DNA of 14,667 bases, from the NCBI GenBank assembly GCA_002419025.1, contig DIFG01000012.1:6785-21451 (forward strand), read 5' to 3'. Made by a program: the position numbers and the translations under genes. Of this stretch, positions 1 through 7,110 are shown in pieces. How positions within the stretch are numbered: the stretch's first letter is position 1; each line of letters begins with the position of its first letter. The notes under the pieces were generated by a model. The model searched no databases. It was not told the DNA's origin and worked only from the letters and a program-made list of their open reading frames with translations. The stretch is from Deltaproteobacteria bacterium UBA5754 (GTDB taxonomy: Bacteria; Desulfobacterota; Dissulfuribacteria; Dissulfuribacterales; UBA5754).

Positions 1-23
1 TTTCGACTTTTTACGAGACCATC
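1..23 (+). repeat. Dispersed 23-nt repeat, left copy
   Basis: The first 23 bases are an exact reverse complement of 14622-14644. The core reads CGACTTTTTACGAGACCATC. The copy may extend left beyond the window edge. It contains no gene. Repeats of this kind are scattered between genes in many Desulfobacterota genomes (from memory, not checked). The identity of the two copies is seen directly; their function is unknown. Confidence 0.75.
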
Positions 24-55
24 AGGTTTCGAGGGTTTTTGCAGTACGATCATCC

Positions 56-238
56 ATGAAAAAGGTCCCAGGAAAGGTCGTCGCCCTTGCATTCATCCTT
101 GGATACGCCGCTTTTTTCGCTTTTCGTTCGGTCCGGGGAAGACCTGTTACCGTCATGGTGTCGGCTGTGGAATCGGACATGAACCCTCCAGCCTCTTTCC
201 GTGAATACGAGCCACGGATAGAATGCTTTGGCTCCTGA
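56..238 (+). CDS. Possible small single-span membrane protein (60 aa)
   Basis: This short frame begins ATG AAA AAG and encodes a basic N-terminus (MKKVPGK). A hydrophobic stretch follows at about residues 8-24 (VVALAFILGYAAFFAF), then a polar tail. That is the shape of a small inner-membrane protein with one helix. It ends 2 nt before the ATG at 241, so it could be translationally coupled to the Gate-domain gene. Against it: there is no convincing ribosome binding site, third codon positions are less GC-rich than in neighbouring genes, and I do not recognise the family. It may be a chance frame. Confidence 0.35.
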   Translation: MKKVPGKVVALAFILGYAAFFAFRSVRGRPVTVMVSAVESDMNPPASFREYEPRIECFGS

Positions 239-240
239 CC

Positions 241-1362
241 ATGTCCGACCCTCCCCCACCTCCTGAAGGCACCACCCACCCGAAAACAGGCCTAAACCAC
301 CACCGCGCACCTTCTCCCGGGCCAGCGGCCCGAAAACGTCCTTGGATCCCCTTTTTCGTATCCCTCGCCGTCACTCTTGCCACCGGAGCCTTTCTCCTTC
401 AGGCCCCGGACGTTAACGTGCAGTTTATCTGGCGCAGGATCGTCTGGCCCCTGATCCGGCTCCTCGGCGTGGTGACCCTCACCCTCGGACTCACCTCGCT
501 TGTGGAGGCACTCGGGTGGTCCAGATTTGTCTCCAGGCTCTTTCAGCCCCTCTTGAGAATCGGCCGTTTCAGCTCAGCAAGCTCCCTTGCCTACACGACC
601 GCCTTCCTCTCAGGAATCGCGGCCAATACCCTCCTTGCCAAGGCATGGCAGGAAGGCGCCATGGACAGGCGTGAACTGACCCTCGCCAATCTCCTGAACA
701 TCGGGCTTCCAAGCTTCGTCCTACATCTCCCCCCCATGCTCGCTATAATCGTGCCCTTCGTGGGCAAGGCCGGCCTCATCTACGCCGGGGTCATGTTCAC
801 GGCCGCAGTCCTGCGCACCCTGTTCGTCCTCGCTTTGGCCCGTTCCGCGCTGCCCGCCCCCCCTACCTCCCCAGCACCTGCCCCATCGGCCGGACCAGTC
901 CGGGACACCGGGGCCTCTGACATGCTCGCGTCCCTCGCACGCCGACTCTTTCAGATCGGCTCCTATACGGTCCCCATCTACACACTTGTCGTCACCCTCG
1001 ACCGCCACGGTTTTTTTCAATGGCTCCAGGAGTCGGCCGCAACCATCGTGACCTCGGAATTCATCCCTGTGGAGGGGATCTCGGTCGTGGTCTTCAGCAT
1101 CGTCCTCGAATTCACCGCCGGGGCGGCTGCGGCAGGTGCCATGCTCGAGTCCGGGGTCCTCACCGTTTCCCAAACGGTTCTTGCCCTCCTTGCCGGAAAC
1201 GTCATCGCCGCTCCGATCCGGGCTCTCCGGCACCAACTCCCCGGATATCTGGGGATCTTCTCCCCTGCCCTCGGCATGAAACTCCTTCTCTATGGACAGA
1301 TCCTGCGCGTCGCAAGCGTGATCCTCAGCGGAGGTCTGTATTGTCTATTAATCTGGTCCTGA
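241..1362 (+). CDS. Nucleoside-recognition (Gate) domain membrane protein
   Basis: This is an integral membrane protein of about 373 residues. After a proline-rich, basic cytoplasmic-looking N-terminus (about 1-33), several hydrophobic segments follow. They form two similar halves separated by a Pro/Ala-rich linker (SALPAPPTSPAPAPSAGP). The first half has FLSGIAANTLLAKAW and NLLNIGLPSF; the second has GNVIAAPIRALRHQLPGY. These are typical of 'nucleoside recognition' (Gate) proteins related to the spore-maturation SpmA/SpmB and FeoB gate domains. The transported or sensed molecule is not known for most members. I chose the ATG at 241 because it follows the upstream small frame closely. An in-frame ATG at 223 adds six residues, and neither start has a strong Shine-Dalgarno sequence. 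Confidence 0.75.
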   Translation: MSDPPPPPEGTTHPKTGLNHHRAPSPGPAARKRPWIPFFVSLAVTLATGAFLLQAPDVNVQFIWRRIVWPLIRLLGVVTLTLGLTSLVEALGWSRFVSRLFQPLLRIGRFSSASSLAYTTAFLSGIAANTLLAKAWQEGAMDRRELTLANLLNIGLPSFVLHLPPMLAIIVPFVGKAGLIYAGVMFTAAVLRTLFVLALARSALPAPPTSPAPAPSAGPVRDTGASDMLASLARRLFQIGSYTVPIYTLVVTLDRHGFFQWLQESAATIVTSEFIPVEGISVVVFSIVLEFTAGAAAAGAMLESGVLTVSQTVLALLAGNVIAAPIRALRHQLPGYLGIFSPALGMKLLLYGQILRVASVILSGGLYCLLIWS

Positions 1363-1404
1363 ATACGCGAGATATGCATTCAACCTTACGATTTTTCATA
1401 ATAA

Positions 1405-1517
1405 GCCGACGTCCGAGGTATTTGTGAAGTGAGGCGCACATGGACGGGCGCCGTCGACAAATCCGCCCCATGGACGGTGGCTATTTGCCGCACGGAACAA
1501 ACGCCCTGGACGTCGGC
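1405..1517. other. Candidate structured element closed by a 10-bp inverted repeat
   Basis: In the 244-nt gap between two genes, GCCGACGTCC (1405-1414) is perfectly complementary to GGACGTCGGC (1508-1517). Several smaller pairings lie inside: GACGG/CCGTC (1443-1447 with 1451-1455), CATGG/CCATG (1439-1443 with 1468-1472) and GGC/GCC around TATTT (1479-1489). The 9-mer CATGGACGG occurs twice (1439 and 1469). No T-tract follows, so it is not an ordinary terminator. It does not match the conserved cores I know for TPP, cobalamin, SAM, cyclic-di-GMP or guanidine riboswitches, or for small SRP RNA. It could be a leader RNA of the downstream operon, a non-coding RNA, or a small mobile-element remnant with terminal inverted repeats. 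Confidence 0.4.
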
Positions 1518-1530
1518 CCACGGATTCAGA

Positions 1531-1593
1531 AAATCCTTATGTGACCACGGAGCTTTTGCTGATAACTGACATCTGATAGCTGATAACTGATAG
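1531..1593 (+). repeat. Dispersed repeat family A, copy 1 (CCTTATGTGACCAC...CTGATAACTGATAG)
   Basis: This 63-nt copy has a unique head (AAATCCTTATGTGACCAC) followed by degenerate units of GCTGATAACTGATA. The second copy lies in inverted orientation at 8069-8124. The two differ by a few substitutions and a 7-nt insertion here. This copy stops 13 nt before the ATG at 1607. The GAGG just after it (1593-1596) is the likely ribosome binding site of that gene, so the repeat forms most of the proximal leader. Confidence 0.8.
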
Positions 1594-1606
1594 AGGTAAA
1601 AAAAAG

Positions 1607-4600
1607 ATGATACGCCTGACGGTCCTTTTCGTTTTTATCCTTGTATTCTCCCTCATTACGTGTCCCCGGCCTACCATTGCCGTGGATGCGATGGACGACC
1701 TCATGCCCCGAATCAGGATCACCGTCAGGCCGGATTTTGCGGAACGAACGGTCAGGGGGGCGGCCGTCATCTCTGTTCCGGCCGGAAAGAAGGCCAACAT
1801 AGGTCTTTCCGGCCTCCAGGTGGATTCCCTTACAAGGGCCGAAAGCGACCTTTTGGCCATGGTCGAGAACGGTACCCTCACCGTCGAAGGCGGGAAGGAG
1901 GAGATCCGCATCAATTTCCAGAAAAGACTCGATAAACCTACCAATCCGCACAGTTTCGGCCATGACCCCACCCTTGCCGCAAGCTTCATGGAAGGAGACG
2001 ACCTTGTCCTAATGGGAGCCTGGCACCCGCGTATTTGCGGGCTTGCCCGCTACGATCTCACAGTCGAGGTTCCCCGCGGTCTTGTGTCCGTCTCCGAGGC
2101 GGACGAGGTCCGGACGGAGAGACTGGGAGAAATCGACCGGGTGACATTTGTCTTTCCCCATCCGCGAGACAGTGTGAGCCTCGTGGCTGGTAGATACGTG
2201 ACACGATCGGTCCGCCAGGGCTCCATCGAGATCTCGGGCTATTTCTTCCCTGAGGACGAGGCCCTCATGGGGCGTTACCTCGCTCGTTCCGGTGAATTCA
2301 TCGCCCGCTACCAGGAACTCCTCGGACCCTATCCCTTTCGTCGTTTCGCCGTGGTGGAAAACCGGATGCCGACCGGTTACGGATTTGCCACATTTACCCT
2401 CATCGGGCAGCAGGTCATGCGTCTTCCATTCATCGTGGATACATCCCTCGGACACGAAATCGTTCACTCCTGGTTCGGAAACTCCGTTTACGTGGATCAA
2501 ACGGCCGGAAACTGGTGCGAAGGGCTCACGACCTATTATTCCGACTATCTCTATCGAAAGGACGCGGGCGAGGGGCGGGAATACCGCAAGGAGATCCTCG
2601 TCGATTATGCGAGCTACGTCCACGGAGACAACGCATTCCCCCTCTCCCGGTTTTTCGGACGGATGGACAGGGCGTCCAAGGCCATTGGATACGGAAAGGG
2701 GGCCATGCTCTTTCACATGCTCATGGAGGAGATCGGAGACGGTCCCTTCATTCGGGCCGTAAGGTCTTTCGCCTCCGAATACGCATTCAAATACGCCGGT
2801 TGGGCGGAATTTCGAACGGCATGTGAAAGGGAAAGCGGACGGGACCTCGAAGGGTTTTTCATCCAGTGGCTCGATCGGGAAGACATCCCTGACCTGGAGC
2901 TTCGAGAGATCGAGGTCACCAGGGAAAACGACGGTCCTGTCGTCAACGCAATCGCCGTCCAGAAGACGAAACTTCCGTACCGGCTCTCCCTTCCTGTGGT
3001 CGTGGAGACCCGAAACGGCATACAGAGATTCACCGTCACCCTCACCGAAAAGGAACAATCCGTACGTCTGCCTGTTGACGACGCCCCGATGCGGATCGTC
3101 CTCGATCCCGAATGCGATCTCATGCGGACACTCGGTCCCGACGAGCTTCCCCCGGCCCTTTCCCGGCTCCTGGGGGCAGAAACCCGTCTCTACGTGGTCT
3201 CCCCCGGCGAGCGATCCTTGTACGCGCCCATGGTGAAGTTTCTTGAATCTGCCGGGTTTCAGGAACATGCGGGCGACAAGCCCCCGAAGTCCGGTGCGGT
3301 TGCTGTGCTCGGGGATCCGGGCGGGGCGATATCCCTCATGGCCGGCCCCCCTCCGGAGGCAAACGGCGGGGTTGCTGTCGTGGTCAGGGAGAACCCGGGT
3401 CTAACGGAAGACGTCATCGCCCGAATAAACGCCGCGTCCCCGGACCAGATAGCATCCATCCTCGGCAAACTCCCCCACTACGGCAAATACTGCGAACTTG
3501 CATTCAAGGATGGAAAAAATATCGTGAAAAAGGCAGTTTACGGCCAATTTGGTTTGAGCTATCCCGTAGCGGATACGCTTAAAATCCCGGCGGTCCCGAC
3601 CCGTGACATATCAAGCCTTCATGCGATCCTCGAAGATGTCGCACCAAAACGCATAGTCTTTGTTTCCGAACAGCACGACCTCTTCGGGCATCACCTCGTC
3701 CAGCATGAGGTGATCAAAGGACTCCACGATAAGGACATTCCCATTGCCGTCGGAATGGAGATGTTCCAGCGCCCTTTCCAGGAGGTCATTGACCGATACA
3801 TGAGTGGCGAGATCGACGAGCGGGCCTTCCTCTTGGGTACGGAATACTTCACCCGATGGGGCTTCGACTACCAGCTCTACCGAAATATCATCGAATACTG
3901 TCGGGGAAAAGGCATCCCCATCGTCGCACTGAATCTTCCGTCAGAGATCTCCAAAAAGGTCGCGCGTGAAGGTTTATCCTCGCTCACCGAGGAGGAACTC
4001 CGAGAGGTCCCGCGGGATCTGGATCTCTTTAACGAGGCCCAGAAGACGTGGCTCAAGTCCGTTTTCGACGCGCACCCCACGGGGAAGATCGCCGGCTTCG
4101 ATGCCTTTTATCAGGCCCAGGTCCTCTGGGACGAGACCATGGCCGAGTCCATCCACCGTTATCTCGAAGCGCACCCGGAAAGACACATGGTGGTCCTCGC
4201 CGGCATCGGGCACATCGGATACGGCCACGGGATCCCCTCACGCACGAAAAGACTCGGCGGCTACGACCAGGCCATCATCGTCAACGAGACCGGAGATCGG
4301 CTCGACCCGGCCATAGGCGACTACATCGTCTTTTCACCGGACGCATCTCCGCCCTTCGGGGCGAGGCTCGGGATCGTCGTGGAGGAAAAGGACGGAGTGG
4401 TGACGGTAAAGGAACTCCTCGAGCACGGACCCGCCAAGGCCGCCGGCATGAAGGCCGGTGACGAGATTCTCGGCATCGGGGAAGATGCCGTCACAACGGT
4501 CTCCGACCTCAAGACCGCCCTCGTGTTCGTGAAAAAGGGAGAAAAGGTCCTGGTCAGGATCCGCCGGGGACAAGACATCACAGACCTGATGATCGGGCCG

Positions 4601-4681
4601 TTTCTCGATCCCGCAGAAGGCTACCTCACAGGCCACCACAGGGTAATGAACCCCCATGGCATGAAAAAAACCCACAAATGA
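1607..4681 (+). CDS. Secreted M1-like metallopeptidase / ChaN / PDZ fusion protein
   Basis: This is a 1024-residue exported protein with three recognisable parts. Residues 1-25 form a signal peptide (likely cut after TIA). The peptidase part has the zinc motif HEIVH (283-287), then GNWCEGLT carrying the third ligand E305, and YGKGAML, whose Y362 fits the M1 catalytic tyrosine. The usual M1 aminopeptidase motif GxMEN is absent; PTGYG stands in the equivalent region. Residues about 670-905 are a ChaN-like (TIKI/haem-binding superfamily) domain with VSEQHD (E688, H690), GMEMFQR (716-722) and GIGH (866-869). Residues about 915-1000 are a PDZ domain (ARLGIVV, GPAKAAGMKAGDEIL). The part between peptidase and ChaN (about 430-670) I do not recognise. 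The start follows GAGG at a workable distance. The stop overlaps the CDF start (ATGA). Function is inferred as periplasmic or surface proteolysis, perhaps linked to haem or metal; the substrate is unknown. Confidence 0.85.
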   Translation: MIRLTVLFVFILVFSLITCPRPTIAVDAMDDLMPRIRITVRPDFAERTVRGAAVISVPAGKKANIGLSGLQVDSLTRAESDLLAMVENGTLTVEGGKEEIRINFQKRLDKPTNPHSFGHDPTLAASFMEGDDLVLMGAWHPRICGLARYDLTVEVPRGLVSVSEADEVRTERLGEIDRVTFVFPHPRDSVSLVAGRYVTRSVRQGSIEISGYFFPEDEALMGRYLARSGEFIARYQELLGPYPFRRFAVVENRMPTGYGFATFTLIGQQVMRLPFIVDTSLGHEIVHSWFGNSVYVDQTAGNWCEGLTTYYSDYLYRKDAGEGREYRKEILVDYASYVHGDNAFPLSRFFGRMDRASKAIGYGKGAMLFHMLMEEIGDGPFIRAVRSFASEYAFKYAGWAEFRTACERESGRDLEGFFIQWLDREDIPDLELREIEVTRENDGPVVNAIAVQKTKLPYRLSLPVVVETRNGIQRFTVTLTEKEQSVRLPVDDAPMRIVLDPECDLMRTLGPDELPPALSRLLGAETRLYVVSPGERSLYAPMVKFLESAGFQEHAGDKPPKSGAVAVLGDPGGAISLMAGPPPEANGGVAVVVRENPGLTEDVIARINAASPDQIASILGKLPHYGKYCELAFKDGKNIVKKAVYGQFGLSYPVADTLKIPAVPTRDISSLHAILEDVAPKRIVFVSEQHDLFGHHLVQHEVIKGLHDKDIPIAVGMEMFQRPFQEVIDRYMSGEIDERAFLLGTEYFTRWGFDYQLYRNIIEYCRGKGIPIVALNLPSEISKKVAREGLSSLTEEELREVPRDLDLFNEAQKTWLKSVFDAHPTGKIAGFDAFYQAQVLWDETMAESIHRYLEAHPERHMVVLAGIGHIGYGHGIPSRTKRLGGYDQAIIVNETGDRLDPAIGDYIVFSPDASPPFGARLGIVVEEKDGVVTVKELLEHGPAKAAGMKAGDEILGIGEDAVTTVSDLKTALVFVKKGEKVLVRIRRGQDITDLMIGPFLDPAEGYLTGHHRVMNPHGMKKTHK

Positions 4682-5613
4682 GGGCGGTCAAGGCCGCCAT
4701 TGCGGCCAATTCCCTCGTCTGTATTCTGAAATTCGCCGTGGCTGCAGCAGGGGGAAGTGCGACCATGTTCGCCGAGGCGATCCATTCCCTCGCGGACACG
4801 GCCAACCAGGCCCTCCTTATGCTGGGGATAAGGAGGAGCCTCATCGGTCCTTCGAAAAAATTCCCGTTCGGTCGTGGCCAGGAGCGTTTTGTCTGGGGCC
4901 TCATCTCGGCCTGCGGCGTCTTTTTCGTGGGAGCCGGGGTCACCATCTATCACGGGATATCCGCGCTCATCGAACCCCATGCGCCAGAGTTCAGCGTGTG
5001 GACCAAGGTCGTCATCGGCATTGCACTCGTTGCCGAAGGTTCAACCCTCTTTCTTGCCTGGATCGACAGGCAAAGAGGGGATCCCACGAACCTTGCCGTG
5101 CTCATGGAGGACAGCGCAGCGGTCCTCGGGCTCCTGTTGGCAAGCCTCGCCATTTACCTTACGGACATCACCGGGGAGTACTACTGGGACGCCATCGGTT
5201 CCATAATAGTCGGAGTGATACTCGCAGTGATGGCCATGATCCTCATATGGCAGAATCTGGAGTATCTCATCGAAAAGGCATCCCCGGCCGAGCTTCAGGA
5301 GGAGGTCCGTAAGGAACTTTCCCGATTTCCCCTCATCGAGGAGATCCGTGACACCCGCATGATCGTCCTCACCCCGGAGACTCATCGTGTCAGGGCAGAG
5401 GTGGAACTGAACGGCTATCTTCTCGTCAAGGAAATGGAGGACATCCTGAGGGAGGAATACGAGGACATCGAGGACTTCAGCGACTTTCTCCAGTTCTGCT
5501 CCTACTTCGCGAATCGGGTCACGAGGATCGTCGGAAAAAAAATTGACGAGATGGAGGAGACCCTAAAGGCACGGGTGCCCTACCTCAAGAACGTGGACAT
5601 CAAACCGTCCTGA
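4678..5613 (+). CDS. Cation diffusion facilitator (CDF) family transporter
   Basis: This 311-residue membrane protein is expected to export divalent metal ions by proton antiport. About six helices are visible. Helix 2 carries the CDF metal-site signature HSLAD (H36, D40). Helix 5 has LMEDSAAVLG (E144, D145) rather than the HxxxD of YiiP-type zinc exporters, which resembles the SLC30A9-like branch. The PFGRGQERFVW motif after helix 2 is also typical of that branch. The C-terminal cytoplasmic domain (about 205-311) is long and acidic. The ATG overlaps the stop of the peptidase/ChaN gene by 4 nt and has no strong Shine-Dalgarno sequence of its own, so translation is probably coupled. The metal cannot be told from sequence. 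The gene ends 30 nt from the convergent guaB, with no terminator hairpin that I can see between them. Confidence 0.88.
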   Translation: MRAVKAAIAANSLVCILKFAVAAAGGSATMFAEAIHSLADTANQALLMLGIRRSLIGPSKKFPFGRGQERFVWGLISACGVFFVGAGVTIYHGISALIEPHAPEFSVWTKVVIGIALVAEGSTLFLAWIDRQRGDPTNLAVLMEDSAAVLGLLLASLAIYLTDITGEYYWDAIGSIIVGVILAVMAMILIWQNLEYLIEKASPAELQEEVRKELSRFPLIEEIRDTRMIVLTPETHRVRAEVELNGYLLVKEMEDILREEYEDIEDFSDFLQFCSYFANRVTRIVGKKIDEMEETLKARVPYLKNVDIKPS

Positions 5614-5643
5614 TCCGGCATTTGGCAAAGAAGGGAGGTAAGA

Positions 5644-7110
5644 TCACCTCTCCACCCAGTAGTTGGGCGACTCCTTGGTGATGATGACGTCGTGGACGTG
5701 GCTCTCCCTAAGCCCTGCATGGGTGATACGGACGAACCGGGCGTTCTTTCGAAGCTCCTCGATGGTCCGGCAGCCCAGATACCCCATCCCGGCACGAACC
5801 CCCCCCACGAGCTGGTAGATCACGGCTGCAAGCGGACCGCGGTAGGGAACGCGGCCTTCGATCCCCTCGGGGACGAGCTTGGCCACGGTCCTGACGTTTT
5901 CCTGGAAGTACCTGTCCTTGCTCCCCTCCTTCATGGCCCCGATCGAGCCCATGCCGCGGTAGACCTTGTAGCTCCTGCCCTGGTAGAGCTCCACCTCCCC
6001 AGGGCTTTCGTCCGTCCCGGCCAGAAGGCTTCCAGCCATGACGCAATGTGCCCCTGCCCCGATGGCCTTGGTCAGATCGCCCGAGAACTTGATACCCCCA
6101 TCTGCCATGACCTTCCTGCCATGCTGCTCAGCGACCACGGCGCAGTCGTGGATGGCGGTCATCTGGGGGACCCCTACCCCGGCAATGATGCGGGTCGTGC
6201 AGATGGACCCCGGCCCCACCCCCACCTTGATGGTGTCGGCTCCCGCACGGATCAAGGCCTCGGCCCCCTCGGATGTGGCCACGTTCCCTCCGATAAGCTG
6301 ACAGTCGGGAAATGTCTTCTTGATATCCCGAATAGCATCGATGACGTTCTGGGAGTGGCCATGGGCCGAATCCACAACGATGACGTCGGCACCCGCAGCG
6401 ATGAGGGCCTCCACATGGGCGAGACGGCTCGGTCCGACCCCGACCGCAGCCCCAACCCTAAGCCTCCCCAGGGGGTCCTTTGAGGCGAATGGGTATTTCT
6501 TGATCTTTTCGATGTCCTTGATGGTGATGAGCCCCTTCAGGTTCCCCCTGTCGTCCACAATCAAGAGTTTTTCTATCCTGTGCTTGTGGAGTAAGGCCTT
6601 TGACTCCTCGAGGGTGATTCCGACCGGGGCGGTGACGAGATCCCGGGAGGTCATCACCTCCTGGACCTCCAGATCCCAGTTGGTCTCAAAGCGCAGATCC
6701 CGATTCGTCACAATACCGACGAGCTTCTCCCCTTCCACCACTGGGACACCTGAGATCCGGTACTCGCGCATGATCTTCTGCACCTCCCAGATCCTCTGCC
6801 TGGGCTCGACTGTGACAGGTGAGACGATCATGCCGCTCTCGGACTTCTTGACCTTGTCCACCTCTTTCACCTGATTCTCGATGGACATGTTCTTATGGAT
6901 GATCCCGATCCCTCCTTCCCGTGCGATGCTGATGGCGGTGTCGGCCTCGGTGACCGTGTCCATGGCCGCGCTCACGATCGGGATATTGAGACGGATCTCG
7001 GAGGTCAGATCAGTGGAGATGTCCACCTCGGTGGGCAGGACGCGTGAAAGGGTGGGAACGAGAAGGAGATCGTCAAAGGTATAGGCCTCGGGCACGGGAT
7101 GGTTCAACAT
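5644..7110 (-). CDS. guaB: Inosine-5'-monophosphate dehydrogenase
   Basis: This cytosolic enzyme oxidises IMP to XMP with NAD+, the committed step of guanine nucleotide synthesis. At 488 residues it is the normal bacterial length. The N-terminus has the usual TFDDLLLVP, and two CBS domains are inserted at about 94-207 (ISGVPVVE, LLIVDDRGNLKGLIT). The catalytic loop is GPGSICTTR with the nucleophile C304, followed by ADGGI (IMP phosphate site) and the flap dyad R400-Y401 in SKDRYFQ. All key residues are present. A good AAGGAG (7121-7126) lies 10 nt before the ATG, inside the upstream gene. The first 38 nt overlap the end of the Ppx/GppA gene, so the two are very likely co-transcribed. The usual partner guaA does not follow; the next gene converges. 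Confidence 0.97.
   Translation of the reverse strand: MLNHPVPEAYTFDDLLLVPTLSRVLPTEVDISTDLTSEIRLNIPIVSAAMDTVTEADTAISIAREGGIGIIHKNMSIENQVKEVDKVKKSESGMIVSPVTVEPRQRIWEVQKIMREYRISGVPVVEGEKLVGIVTNRDLRFETNWDLEVQEVMTSRDLVTAPVGITLEESKALLHKHRIEKLLIVDDRGNLKGLITIKDIEKIKKYPFASKDPLGRLRVGAAVGVGPSRLAHVEALIAAGADVIVVDSAHGHSQNVIDAIRDIKKTFPDCQLIGGNVATSEGAEALIRAGADTIKVGVGPGSICTTRIIAGVGVPQMTAIHDCAVVAEQHGRKVMADGGIKFSGDLTKAIGAGAHCVMAGSLLAGTDESPGEVELYQGRSYKVYRGMGSIGAMKEGSKDRYFQENVRTVAKLVPEGIEGRVPYRGPLAAVIYQLVGGVRAGMGYLGCRTIEELRKNARFVRITHAGLRESHVHDVIITKESPNYWVER

Noticed and set aside
721..1236. Open frame (171 codons) on the minus strand within the Gate-domain gene
   Set aside because: The product is very charged and Gly-rich with no domain, while the plus strand encodes clear membrane segments and Gate motifs.
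1405..1517. Structured element considered as a rho-independent terminator, small SRP RNA or known riboswitch
   Set aside because: No T-tract follows the closing stem. The SRP GGAAG/GCAGCC-type core is absent, and no conserved core of the riboswitch classes I know is visible. It is kept only as an unassigned element.
2009..3268. Long open frame (419 codons) on the minus strand
   Set aside because: It is antisense to the peptidase part of the M1/ChaN gene, whose plus-strand frame carries the HEIVH and NWCEGLT motifs. The antisense product shows no recognisable motif. Long antisense frames are common in GC-rich coding DNA.
5614..5643. Terminator between the convergent CDF and guaB genes
   Set aside because: The 30-nt gap has no inverted repeat or T-run that would support a hairpin terminator.
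5692..6483. Open frame (263 codons) on the plus strand inside guaB
   Set aside because: It is a mirror of guaB, whose catalytic and CBS motifs are intact on the minus strand. The product is rich in Pro, His and Asp and looks like an antisense artefact.
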